Shown in pieces: positions 41,086 to 52,283 of a stretch of 64,000 bases of DNA. Made by a program: the position numbers and the translations under genes. Location: NCBI GenBank assembly GCA_963693305.1, contig OY855904.1, positions 47,488,561-47,552,560 of the forward strand, read 5' to 3'. The notes under the pieces were generated by a model, which did no database searches, was not told where the DNA came from, and saw only the letters and a program-made list of their open reading frames with translations. Position 1 is the first letter of the stretch, and every line of letters begins with the position of its first letter. The stretch is from Meandrina meandrites (Eukaryota > Cnidaria > Anthozoa > Scleractinia > Meandrinidae).

Positions 41086-43765
41086 TATCAACTATATACA
41101 CAACAACTTCTATTTTTTAATTCAAAATACATGAGGACCCGCATAGGATACTTTTCTGCTCTCTGTTGGAAGCCATCGTTGCTACAGACGCCATATGTAA
41201 TTATATCTCCAAATTACACAAACGTGTGAAATTTAATTAACTACTCAGCGCAAGGGGATTTGATCTCTGGTTGCCTTTTTCAACACTCGCAGCATGCATT
41301 TTATTTTGAGCGAAAACAATTCACTATTCACCCATTCTGAACTCGTGCGCTATAAACGTTGAAATGGAAAACGCGGCAACATTCGCTTCATTTTACACAA
41401 CCTGAATAATTTTGTTCAATGCACAACTTCGCGCGCGGACGGCCTGACCGTGGTGGGCCGTGAAGTCGCGCTGCAAATAGGTCTCAACTACTTCAGTAAA
41501 GAGTGCTTCGAAACTTCTGTTAGAAATGTAAGATTCTAGCATTATTCCGAAGGAAAATATGTTGGTTGCCGTGCTTTGACAAAGAGCTCGCGTCGAAAAC
41601 GTCATTTCTAAAACAAGAAATATATAGCTTCAACGAATCAAAATGTGTGAAAACTAGGACCATATTGTATAAGAACAAATCAGAAATAAACCACAAACTC
41701 CTGTGGCAATGTCTCTGTTTATCTGTCATTTATTTGGTTACCGCACAATCAACTCGCTGATCAAAGTATTTCACTCAAAACCTTTCGCGCCTTGGCTTGT
41801 GACAAAATGTCAAAAAAGCTTTTAAGACTTTGTATTCATTAAAAAAAGAATGTCTGAGAAAGACATGAAGAAATCAATGATGGCACCCACGACGAAGAAA
41901 TAAAAGCAACGGATCTTTCTGCCCCAGAAGAGACACTGGAGAAAAGAACAATAGAGGGCTACCGGATGTGGCTAGGTGGTCGGATCGAAGGGTTAAGCGG
42001 CCCATTTCATCCCCGACTACCAGGTAGGCCATGGCATTTCTATGAACACTAAAATTCTGGTTAGCGGCAAAGTTCCTCTTGGAGGAGGGGGGGAATTAAT
42101 ATGGTGGCCAGACTTGTATACCATGCCCGAACTTGTTAAGATGGTTAAACGATTCTACCTTGAAAAATGCGACTTGAACTGAATCTAAAAAACTCTCAAT
42201 TTTAAATAGGATCGAAAAGATTTAAATTGTCAGATATATAAAAGGGTAACTAATGAGACAATGGGCTGCAGGGGAACAAAAATAAGGTTTTCGAGTTTAA
42301 TACTTGGATGTTTGTGTCCAGGGTTTGAGCTATTGGGAATCAACTGTGCTTTTAATTCTAAATCATGGTTCAAGGAAAATTCGATTTAATAATCACACAA
42401 AAATCAACTTTAAATGAAGCTGAATGCAATTTAGGCTAAGTTGAACGCGAAACAATGCTGGCCAGCAGTATCTCCCAGGGTCTTGGTGCGGGGTTAGCTA
42501 GCGGGGGTTTCGTGCAGGGGCCGCACATGGTTTACAGTTCAGCTTCAGATGTCAAGTCATTCTGCGTTTGATAGTTCGCACAGAGCTTTTTATTCCCGCT
42601 CCGCCCCTCCCCTCCCTCTTGTGTATCTGTGTTAGTTCCCACTGTCTTTTCAGTGTGATGGTCCTGAGTGAGTGTTTGCCGCTCACAGGGTTGTCATGGA
42701 TACCATAAGCGTTTGGATCGGTTTCACTCATGGCCCCCACACTCCTTTTTTTAGGCACAATTCCTAAAGCTCATCTATTGTTGATGAGTTTAAGAAAGTG
42801 TTGAATATAACAGCAGCTATGTATAGGGAATGAAAAATAATATTCATGCCTTCTCTTAAATGTGCTCTGAAAACCATGCAAGCCCTAAACACATATCATA
42901 ATAAAAATAATTTCAGCAAGGGCTTCTTCTTGATTTGACCAAGGTGAAGAATTATCCTAAAAGGCAAAGAAAAATAAATTAACATAAAAATGTAACTCAT
43001 TCTGATAATAAGCCTACAAAGCTTATACCTGTTCAATTTTTTTTTGCTTTCTTCTTTGTAGGGGTTGTCAGTTGTAACTTTTTTTCCCTTTGAGACTTGG
43101 GTGTTCAATGATGAACAAAAAATCATTTTACAACTGGCACATATGGACTCGTACATAAGTTAACTAAAGCTGTATTTGTAAATGACTAAAACTGATATCA
43201 AACACAGACTACAATGTCTGGGTAACACAGCTTATCAGGAAATGAAGGAAATGACTGATCTTTTGATAAAGTGGGAAATATTTAGAAAGGATATCATTTT
43301 GCAAAAAACGAAATCTACGATTTCAACAAAAACTAGTATGAATGAACTGGCCATGCAAGATCAACCATACAGTCAAGGCTGGGAATCATTCACATTTCTG
43401 GAGGACAAATCCTATTATCATCTGTCCATGCCACAATAAAAAAATTAATAAAAAAATACACTCTTTTTATTTTATAAGAATATATTTTATAAGGATATCA
43501 AGGCTGAAATTTGCAAAATGTTAAGAATATTTTATTTTGGATAGGATAAATTTGCAAATACAATTATGTGTTTTTAACTTAACCATGTCAAATCATTCCT
43601 TTCGCTGAACGAGATACAGATCAAGACCCCTAACACTCGTAATTGTTACCCCAAAGACATTCTAAAGCAGAAAAGTCACAAGCTAAAAAAAAAACACAAG
43701 AAAATCAACATTGAAAAGGTTTATTTATTTTTGCAAAGAATTTTCCAAGGAGTTTTGTGCACTTG

Positions 43766-44299
43766 GGGCCTGATTACACGAGTCGGGCTGTTTCGGTTAG
43801 CCAGGCTGGCTCGGTTTGCCGAGATCTCAGCACATCTGTTAAACCCCCAAAAAATTAACTTCACGATTACATGACAACCAGGCCAGCCTGGTTAGCCGAG
43901 ATCCCGGTATCGCGATGCCGGGATCTCGGCTAACTGGGCTGAACATTTTCCATGTAATCGCATTCACTGGGCCAGCCCGGCTAAACGGGCCAGCATCAAA
44001 TTTCTCTTCCGAGCACAATATCCAATGAAAAAAGCAACGTTCCTCCTTCTAAATAGGATGTAGGGGTAAAGTAACCCATCCAGCTGCATAAGTGCAAAAC
44101 ATTAACCACCAAATTGCCAGGAAAAGGTGATGAAGATCATTCGTGCTATGATCATTCGTGCTAAAACCAGGCTGAAAGTCATCTCAGCAAACCTGGCCAG
44201 CCCGGCTAACCGGGCTCATGTAATGCCGGGCTGAAAGTCATCTCGGTAAACCGAGCCAGCCCTGCTAACCGGGCCAGGCCGGCTCATGTAATCAGGCCC
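43766..44299. mobile_element. MITE with GGGCCTGATTACA ends, nested in the transposon
   Basis: Inverted ends GGGCCTGATTACA (left) and TGTAATCAGGCCC (right) bound about 530 bp full of repeated GCCAGCCTGG/CCGGGCTAAC words in both orientations. No coding region is present. Confidence 0.75.
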
Positions 44300-45084
44300 T
44301 TAATGAAATTGATTTTATGGTACAAACATGTCAAAAATTACAATGTCTCATATTATTTTGAATTTATTGTATAAATTATTGTATTTTCCAATGCATATTG
44401 CACCATATGAATGTGAGCGAAATTCAGTGACCATAATACCATTGTTGATTGATAAAACATTTAAATTGTTAAAGCTTCTGTATTTGATTTAACCCTGGAG
44501 CTAAAACAATCACTCAGGTTTTTTTGTATTGCATGTTAACCTACAGTAACACAATTATTATAGGGGTATAGAATGGTAAAATCGAAGACTCCCTGAGACC
44601 CTTGAGAGGCTGCATTTCCAAAATTTGATTGCCAGACTTTTGAGCCACTTATCATGATTACTCTTTCTTACTCTTATTTTAATGACAGTTTATTCAGATA
44701 AAACTATTAATTGGCTTGTGAGACTCACAACTCAAATTGCAAAATTCAGGATTACTTTTTGCAAGCCCAAGATTCCAAGACTCTAATTTGCAAAGCCAAG
44801 ATTTTGAGACTCCCCTAAAATTTGCCAAGACTCACTATTTTTAAAAGACCATTCTACACCACTGATTATTATTGTAACATGTGTACTAAGGTGCTATCAC
44901 AAATTGTAGGTGAACAACATCTACTTACAATCTGAAGTTGTACAACAGGTGGTATTTAAATTGGCAATACATGTAAGCCCATGGCCACAATGGAAATCTT
45001 TACCTGAAATGTCAAAAAATTTAATTGAGAAGATTGGAAAAAAATCTAATTAAGAAAACACTGTAACACCTTTTGTTCCTGAAT

Positions 45085-45745
45085 GATTGAAATCATTTGA
45101 TAATGTCACAACCTTCCAACTCACAGAATCACGGGCGTGCCACCTAGTGTTTCTGTTGCATTTGAAAATTGCACTTAGGAGCTTAAGAACCTCATGACAT
45201 TACCAAATGACCAACCACGAGTATAACATTTCTCCAAGGTTTCTCACCAGTTAACCAATCATTTCATAATGTCACAACATTCCAACTCACAGAATCACGG
45301 GCGTGCCACCTAGTGTTTCTGTTGCATTTGAAAATTGCACTTAGGAGTTCAAGAACCTCATGACATTACCAAACGACCCACTACAAACATAACATTTGTC
45401 CAAGGTTTCCCACCAGTAAACCAATCATTTCATACTGCCACAACATTCCAACTCACAGAATCACGGGCGCGCCACCTAATGTTTCTGTTGCATCTGAAAA
45501 TTGCACTTAGGAGTTCAAGAACCTCATGACATTACCAAACGACCCACTACAAACATAACATTTGTCCAAGGTTTCCCACTAGTAAACCAATCATTTCATA
45601 ATGTCACAACATTCCAACTCACAGAATCACGGGCGCGCCACCTAGTGTTTCTGTTGCATCTGAAAATTGCACTTAGGAGTTTAAGAACCTCATGACATTA
45701 CCAAATGACCCACCACAAACATAACATTTTCTTGTCTGGAGTGTC
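45085..45745. repeat. 166-bp tandem repeat, four units
   Basis: GCGTGCCACCTA or GCGCGCCACCTA recurs at 45135, 45301, 45467 and 45633, an exact 166-bp period. Short similar open frames across it are by-products. It is followed by a small hairpin near 45748-45800. Confidence 0.9.
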
Positions 45746-46667
45746 AGCGATCCTCTCTTCCGTACCCCCAGTTGGAGGGAAGAGAGGAAGGCTGACACCT
45801 CAGACTAAACATTCCCCAAGTTCACAGCTATTGACTGTGCTAATCATGATTTTGCTATGAGTGGTGCTATGAGCCATTTGTTTTTTTTTTCTTTTTCCCC
45901 AGAAGGAATGACAATTAACAGAATCTTCTTTTAGGCATAATTATTTCCTGTAGGTTTGGAGGGCCTGTCTCTCTCTTTTTCTTTAGACATCTTGATTTCT
46001 GAATACTGGGGGGTGTTTCTTAGCTGGTAGAAGAAATCACACCAAACACTACAAAGGGAAAGAAAACAACTTTTAGAAAAGAAAGGAAAAATATCAGTCA
46101 ACTAATTTGGAAAAACTTTATGGAGATTAGTAAAAATAAAAAGGAAGCAACATCCATGACCAAAGCTAAAAGTAGTGCTATAGTGAGCTGAAAATAAATT
46201 AAAATAATATACTTCTCTGAAAGGAATACTGCAGTTGTCCTAGACATTTTGTTGTGTAAAATACATAATTATAGGAATTTGGTAAAATAAGCTGTAAAAA
46301 CTTAAAACTGAAAGACACTGAATGATTTCAATCATGAGCTAATCTTTGGATTTTCAATCAATGGCCTCTTTAAGAACATTATAAGGCTACAAGTTTTTGT
46401 AGCCATTTGTACTACAAATGGTTGTACCCCATGCTCTTGACATAGCTGATAAATATCTCATCATTATTTCACTGTTTTACATTTGCCGGCATTTAATTTC
46501 ATCTTCGTCAAGTCCAGTAATACATTGGTCAGCAGAATTACAAACAAAAGTCTACAACCCAAAGAAGGAAGGAAAGGAGGATTGACCGACCAAGCGAGTG
46601 AACTCGCGAATATTCCTTCGCTCACTTAACTCCTATTTTGCATTCTGCAAAATTTAGTATATATATA

Positions 46668-46670
<3 letters not shown>

Positions 46671-46699
<29 letters not shown>
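46671..46699. repeat. TTA microsatellite
   Basis: An uninterrupted ATT/TTA triplet run lies within the transposon interior. Confidence 0.9.
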
Positions 46700-47742
46700 G
46701 GGCAGCTTTTAACATAAACAGCATTGCCAACAAATTTATTATATTCTACTTTTTCAATTACTGAATTATAAACCTACCCTCATTGCTAAACGGAAAATAC
46801 AAAACTCAGCCACCAGTCCTTGACCACCAAGGATAAAATGATCATCTCCAACCTTCTCCCAAAGCAAGAGCAAGCCCTTGAAATCAAGAGCAACTAAGGA
46901 TATCGAAGAAAAGAAATTAAAACACTCATAAGTAGGTTGTATGTGTATGTGTATATTACAAATACACTGTAAATAAAAAATAAAAAAACAAGAAAGACAA
47001 GCATGATTTAGACATTTTATCTTGAACAGCTACCCCCCACCCCCACAACATCTTGAAATTTAAACACCCGGCATGATCAATCTATGAAACCGATATTAAT
47101 CTTTAATAATCTATAACAATTGATGGCAATAGATATCAATAAATAAAATCTAATTGATTGCTATCGGAAATCAATAAACAATTATTGTTGGCCAAAAAAT
47201 TTGTGTTCTTTAATTGCCATCGATTTTCATTTTATGTCTGATGTTTTCTGCCAATTAATGAGAAAAGATTCCTAAATTATATGCATTTTTGGAATAATTT
47301 CTTCTTTAATATGAAGACATGTACATGTATATTGTGGCTCTTTTCAAATACTACACTTCTAGAAAATCATAGAAAAAAGGATCAAACCTAAAACTCCACA
47401 ATACTAAAAAACTTGATGGCAAATGGGCCATAAAAATGAAACTTCAAAATGGTTGTTATAGACTTTCAGAGCTACTTACAGCCAAAAACTATTAAATCAC
47501 AACATAACCTGGGCACCAGAAAAGGCTGTCTGAGCTTGTTTACAACACTACATGATTGTACCAATAACCTTACATTGCTCGAAAAAACTCATGTTTTTCA
47601 ACTGAAATTCCCCAACCTAAATACCCGACTTTTCAGCACACACCATATGTCTTTCTGATAAATTCGACACAAATAGTTCTTACCCTTGTTTTTCCTAGCC
47701 TTGTAAGGAAGTCTTGCCAGGAACGCTCTGAAATCCTACTCT

Positions 47743-48223
47743 TTAGCTTAAAAAGGTACTCTTATTGACTTCAGCTTCTCCTTCCACACGTCTTCTGGAA
47801 TGCACTTCGAAAATGCCACTTCCATCAAGTCTTCCATCAGCAATTTCAGGGAACTTTCGCTTTTTTGGCGGCAGGAGACAGATCCTCATCGGCCCTGAGT
47901 TCGGAGAGTGTCCTCTAAAGCTTCTTTTCAGGTTTTGGCGGAACATGCCGAATATTGCCGCGCGCGCGCTTTTGAAATTTGGCGGGCTTGGAATGCTCGG
48001 CGGAGTGAGCGGCAGAGACTCGCTATTTTCATTACCCTGAACCAAATTTTCTTTCGAAGGTAGAAGTATTTCTGATGCAGGTTTCTGTGACGGGCACTCA
48101 ATAGAGCTAGAGGGCTGGACTTCGTACTGATTAAGAACGAAAGCGTTAACACACGCCACCAACGCTTGACCTTGCTCGATCGGATGAATCGGGCGTCCGC
48201 AAGTGATTTCTGGCGCAGTATTC
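47743..48223 (-). CDS. Possible exon inside the 7.8-kb transposon
   Basis: After an acceptor-like TTATTGTAG at 48224, a minus-strand frame of about 160 codons stays open to 47743. It reads EITCGRPIHPIEQGQALVAC, then a serine/proline-rich stretch and a basic PPKKRKFPEIADG motif resembling a nuclear localisation signal. It points inward from the right end of the transposon, where a 5' exon of a transposase gene would lie. I do not recognise a family; it could equally be chance. Confidence 0.3.
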
Positions 48224-48953
48224 CTACAATAAGGCCAAACGCGGAAGCCACATTCACTTTCTCATCTCTTCGTCCGGTTAGTCGGTTATTCGTTTACCTG
48301 TATAAACGGCACTTTCCAAAAACAATGCAATTTTGCGCTACTTGTACACGAAACCGACCAAAACATCACCAAAACACAGGCGGCAGGCACGAGTTTGTAC
48401 ACATGCTGCTTGAGGTCAACCGCAGTCTGAGCACAGTGGGCTCATTAATGCACGTACTGTTCGCGTGCTACAGATCGAAGCAGACCTCGTCCCTCGACTG
48501 GAATAAAAGCTTTTATATCTACGAATTCCGTACACACTTCAAAAAATATAATTTGGACCTTCAGTTCATTTTGCTAGCATGTACATTCATGCAGGCATGG
48601 CAGAGTAAACTGCATCAGTTCCCGGTTGCGTAATACACTCGATATGTATTTTTTAAACATTTTCGGTTGATGGAGCACGGCTTCAACGTACGCCATCAGT
48701 ACAGCAATTTCTCTCTGGCATGTAGCGGATAAATCGAGTTATTTTTAGCGAGAGCCTTGGCGAGAACAAGCGATTACATCTGTCAAGTGATGAGTTGTGA
48801 CTGATGTTTTGCACTCCTCCTGCAAGCTTTACCGAGCTTCAAATTGCAAGATCTGTCAACACGCCTATTGTTTAATATTGCGAAATCGGGTACACTGAGT
48901 GTACCCATGGCCGACTCAATCGCAGGTTGCTAAGGCGTGCGGGTCCTCATGTA

Positions 48954-49535
48954 TCGTAGGGGAAGATAAGCGAGAACACGAGATAAGAGAACCTCCGCTT
49001 TTTCAGCTTTGAGATCAGAGATTTGTACTCATCGTGGGAGAGTTCGCCGGCGCAATCTTCAAAGATTGCCTTTCTGGTTTTGGCCGAGGGGGGTGTAAAA
49101 TAAAACGATAGCCGACACGTTTTCCCGGAAGGAAGGTGTGATGCTGGTTAACTTCTGGGTCAGCATCCAAATGCTGATTCCGATATGTCGGCCGGAAAAG
49201 GCAAGCTCCACCAGCTGACCTGTGCACCCTTTCACATCTTTGGAGGCTGCGCAGTCGTCGATGATTATGAGCGTTTTGGTGCCCTCAAACAGCCAGCTCA
49301 CGATTTTCAACCAACTTTCCACCTCGTGCTGCTTGCATATTATTATAAACATTCTTGGGTCATTTTCACCAATTCGGTGGTAGGTCTTGTTGTACTCGAA
49401 TGTTGGGCAGATAAGCACAATGTAGTCGAACTTGCCGCGGAAAGGGCCGTAGATCTGGTCAATCACATATTTCGTTTTTCCTGAATTCGTCGGCCCCACA
49501 ATCAGAGCGTTAAAGGGTATATTGCTCGGATCCAT
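48954..49535 (-). pseudogene. A32-like DNA-packaging ATPase, frameshifted and interrupted, element B
   Basis: The gene starts at MDPSNIPFNALIVGPTNSGKT, with Walker A at residues 14-21 and Walker B TLIIIDDC near 88-95, followed by SIWMLTQKL (sensor-like). The frame shifts at a run of six cytosines near 49089-49094; the next frame then continues with family-like sequence (DCAGELSHDEYKSLISKL, FSLIFPY) to 48954. There the DNA transposon begins, and the last few codons with a stop lie beyond its left end at 41114-41127. It would power genome packaging. It starts six bases downstream of the capsid gene's stop. Confidence 0.85.
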
Positions 49536-49540
49536 TTATA

Positions 49541-50794
49541 TTAGTACTGCACAGATTCTAATTGCCTTCCTAATATATTCATCTGCGCATCACTGATGAC
49601 GTAAATGTCGCAGTTCACATTGCCGGAGCCGCTTGCATTTCTCTCAAGCTCCAGCTGTACCCCATCCTTTGTGTTTACAAGTCGCGTGCCACTTCCGTGC
49701 ATTGAGTGGTCAGCCATGGAACGCAGATCGATCATAACCCCGAACTTGTCTTCTGTATAAAACTTTGTTGCATTCATGTGCTGTGTTTTGTTTTCGGCTT
49801 TGAGAAAGAAGCGTTTTACCTCCTCCCAAATATCAATTCCTTCAAGTCCGTTGTTGTACAGCCTGTTGGGCGAGCCGTTCACTGTGACACTGACTTTCGT
49901 CAGGTCTGGGTTTAAGTAAGTTTCTGCCTGCCTTGTGCCAGCAACATAGGGCTCGACAAACAGTAGCAAGATGCCTTTGAGGGACCTTCTCTGTGGGTTA
50001 ACTCTGAGATTCAACCTTGTGTCTGTGCCTTTGGCAAACATAACCACTTCGTCACGCTCAATATGGTCATATGCAAATTCTTTTCCATTTGTGTACGCGC
50101 TGAGGGCTTCATCTGCCAGTGTTTTGCTTCTTATCATCTCGTACTCCAGCTGGATGTTTGTCAGCTTATAATTCAGCTTCGAGGGGTCTGAACCTCTGAC
50201 AACCTGAGAGGCTGGCGCAAGTGTCAGTTCGAACACAAGATCATTGTATAGACCCGGCGGATAAAAGGTCCCGTGGTCGTTCAAAATCTGGTGGTCAAGG
50301 CGTATCCTGTATTTTGATCCGTAAATCCCGTTCAGTTTCTTTTCTGCATCGACGCCAAAGGTCTTCTTATCACCCGCGTTTGAGCGAATTTTGTTGAGGT
50401 CCTCACCCTGGATTCCATCTTGCAGCATGTTGTCGCGCTCCTCCTGCGATAGGAAGAGATCCTTGAATATCTTGTAAATGTCATAACCTACTGTATCCTG
50501 CAGGATAGTGCCAGAGTACTTCACAACAAGTTTGTCAACTAGCGCCCGTCCAACATTGTCGACTAGAAAGTTGTTGGCATGGCCTCCGCTCAAATCGATG
50601 TTGAAGCGCAGCGCAAGTGAGCCGGGAACAATGACCTCGTTTTCATTCAGCTTGGGCACCGAAACATAAAGCGTTTCCTGCGGATTGGCTTCTGTGCGCT
50701 CGAAAGTGATGCGTTTTACCGCGCGCTCCGCTTTTAGAGCGCCGAGAGTTTTTTCACTGCGTGTTGGTCGAAGGTTTTCTTGTACACCTTCCAT
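49541..50794 (-). CDS. Major capsid protein (probable double jelly-roll), element B
   Basis: The 417-residue intact protein has a beta-rich composition throughout, with KITFERTEANP-like N-terminal context, a KLVVKYSGTILQD segment matching element A's KLVVKSAGKI, IRLDHQILNDHGTFYPPGLY and NIQLEYEMI strands, and a C-terminus with LELERNASGSGNVNCDIYVI. Length equals the reconstructed size of element A's capsid gene, and it sits directly upstream of the packaging ATPase, the usual Polinton neighbourhood. The assignment is by context, length and local similarity. Confidence 0.75.
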   Translation of the reverse strand: MEGVQENLRPTRSEKTLGALKAERAVKRITFERTEANPQETLYVSVPKLNENEVIVPGSLALRFNIDLSGGHANNFLVDNVGRALVDKLVVKYSGTILQDTVGYDIYKIFKDLFLSQEERDNMLQDGIQGEDLNKIRSNAGDKKTFGVDAEKKLNGIYGSKYRIRLDHQILNDHGTFYPPGLYNDLVFELTLAPASQVVRGSDPSKLNYKLTNIQLEYEMIRSKTLADEALSAYTNGKEFAYDHIERDEVVMFAKGTDTRLNLRVNPQRRSLKGILLLFVEPYVAGTRQAETYLNPDLTKVSVTVNGSPNRLYNNGLEGIDIWEEVKRFFLKAENKTQHMNATKFYTEDKFGVMIDLRSMADHSMHGSGTRLVNTKDGVQLELERNASGSGNVNCDIYVISDAQMNILGRQLESVQY

Positions 50795-50855
50795 TATTGC
50801 AAAGAATATAAAATGTTCAATTAAAAAATTTCAATTGTAAATATAAAATCACTTC

Positions 50856-50888
50856 ATCAACTTTGTTGATATTATCAACTTTGTTGAT
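50856..50888. promoter_or_regulatory. Two perfect ATCAACTTTGTTGAT palindromes before the coiled-coil gene
   Basis: Perfect copies at 50856-50870 and 50874-50888 abut the ATG at 50889 and lie 62 bp upstream of the divergent capsid gene, a natural place for a shared operator or promoter. Confidence 0.55.
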
Positions 50889-52283
50889 ATGGCAGAAGGT
50901 GGTGAATTTGGTATGGACCAACCAGATCTTGATCACGATATTGACCATGATGATGACGATGATGATGATGATGATGATGAACAGGAGGTCAACACAACCC
51001 GGCCATTTCAGCCTGGTACAGCATCCACCCCCTACCATGGGGGTGAACAACATGAAATGCAAACGATGCAACACGAACAGAGCGGACTTCCAGAAACATC
51101 ATTTGATGAAACACCTTTGTTAGAAAGAACACCCTCAATAAGTGATCTCCATAATGAAAGCACTTTGAGGCAAAAAATGAAAAAAGCTGTGGACATGATT
51201 AAAGGAAAGTTCTCACGTGCAAACTTTGAAAAAATAAAAATAAGAAGAGGCACTGGGAAAAATTTAGGAAAAATTGTCGCTGTGGGGTCGAAGGGGGGAG
51301 AGTACAAGATTCTTAAAGACGATGACACAGATTTCATGAAAAGCTTTTTGAATGCTTTCAAACAAGATCTTGGACCACGGACAGAAGAAATTATTTCTCA
51401 AGACAATGATGAAATAAGAGAAAACCGGCAGAGATTAAGAGAAGCTGAAAAACAACTCAGAGATGCAGAAAAACTCGCCTCTGAAAGAGAAAAAACCGCC
51501 CAAGAAGTGCAAGATCTTAGAATAAGAATCGAGCGAACTCAAGCCAAGATTGATCAACTTGGGTCAAACGTTGAAAATGAATCAGAATTGCACGAGCTGC
51601 AGCAACGGGTAAAAAATTATAAAGAGGATTTTGAAAAAGCAAAAAAAGAGGTGGCGGCTCTCGAGAAACTAGCAAAAACCAAAGCCAAAGCACAAAAAAG
51701 TGTCGACCAACTTAGAGCAAGCCTGGCTGCCAAAGAGAGCGAAAGAAACACAATGGAAGCGAGGCTCAACGACACAAGAACTTTAGATGAGCTGAAAGAA
51801 CAAGAAGCAGAACTGCAGCGACAAAATGAGGAAGATCAGGCTGTTATAGATGATGAAAACACATCTCCTTCTGATAAACAAGCTGCTGAAGGAAGAGTGG
51901 CGGAAAGACAAGAGGAGCTTGCTCGTTTGCAAACGCAGATTGATGAAAGAGAAAGAGCGCTTCCACTTCGTGAGAGGGTAAAAGAGATATTTAAAAAATA
52001 TGGTGTGACCGTTACGGCTATCGTTCTTGCTGCCGGGGTCACAATTGGTGCAGTCGTTGGTTCTATTACAAACGCTTTAAAAGCCACCGGTAAAGCGTTG
52101 GGAAAAGGTCTGAAAGATATTGGCTCTAAGCCGGCATCAATTCTGCCAGGTCTTATTGGCTCAATTGTGAGCTTTCTTTTCAAAGCCGCCGGTCAAGCTA
52201 TCGGTTTTCTTGCTGAGCACACCTGGCTGCTGATTTTGGCTGTGGTTGCCTTTCTTGTCGAAAAATACATAAAGAAGCGTTAA
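50889..52283 (+). CDS. Coiled-coil protein with C-terminal membrane helices, element B
   Basis: The 464-residue protein begins with an aspartate-rich stretch (about 13 consecutive acidic residues near 24-34) and TRPFQPGTASTPYHGG. Residues about 170-365 form a long coiled coil (REAEKQLRDAEKLASEREKT, AALEKLAKTKAKAQKSVDQL). The last 100 residues hold hydrophobic glycine/alanine segments (TAIVLAAGVTIGAVVGSI, TWLLILAVVAFLVEKYI). Similar proteins are, from memory, frequent in cnidarian elements. A tape-measure, spike or membrane-remodelling role is conceivable. Two palindromes precede its ATG. Its stop overlaps that of the convergent gene. Confidence 0.75.
   Translation: MAEGGEFGMDQPDLDHDIDHDDDDDDDDDDEQEVNTTRPFQPGTASTPYHGGEQHEMQTMQHEQSGLPETSFDETPLLERTPSISDLHNESTLRQKMKKAVDMIKGKFSRANFEKIKIRRGTGKNLGKIVAVGSKGGEYKILKDDDTDFMKSFLNAFKQDLGPRTEEIISQDNDEIRENRQRLREAEKQLRDAEKLASEREKTAQEVQDLRIRIERTQAKIDQLGSNVENESELHELQQRVKNYKEDFEKAKKEVAALEKLAKTKAKAQKSVDQLRASLAAKESERNTMEARLNDTRTLDELKEQEAELQRQNEEDQAVIDDENTSPSDKQAAEGRVAERQEELARLQTQIDERERALPLRERVKEIFKKYGVTVTAIVLAAGVTIGAVVGSITNALKATGKALGKGLKDIGSKPASILPGLIGSIVSFLFKAAGQAIGFLAEHTWLLILAVVAFLVEKYIKKR

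Larger units (their letters stand above)
41130..48951. mobile_element. 7.8-kb DNA transposon inserted in the ATPase gene of element B
   Basis: Inverted ends CATGAGGACCCGCA (41130-41143) and their complement (48938-48951) are flanked by TA on both sides (41128-41129 and 48952-48953). The insertion lies in the last codons of the packaging ATPase. The interior has no long transposase frame: it holds a MITE, a 166-bp tandem array, a TTA microsatellite and only a few exon-like frames. The TA duplication suggests a TA-targeting superfamily, but the terminal repeat does not let me name it. Confidence 0.75.
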
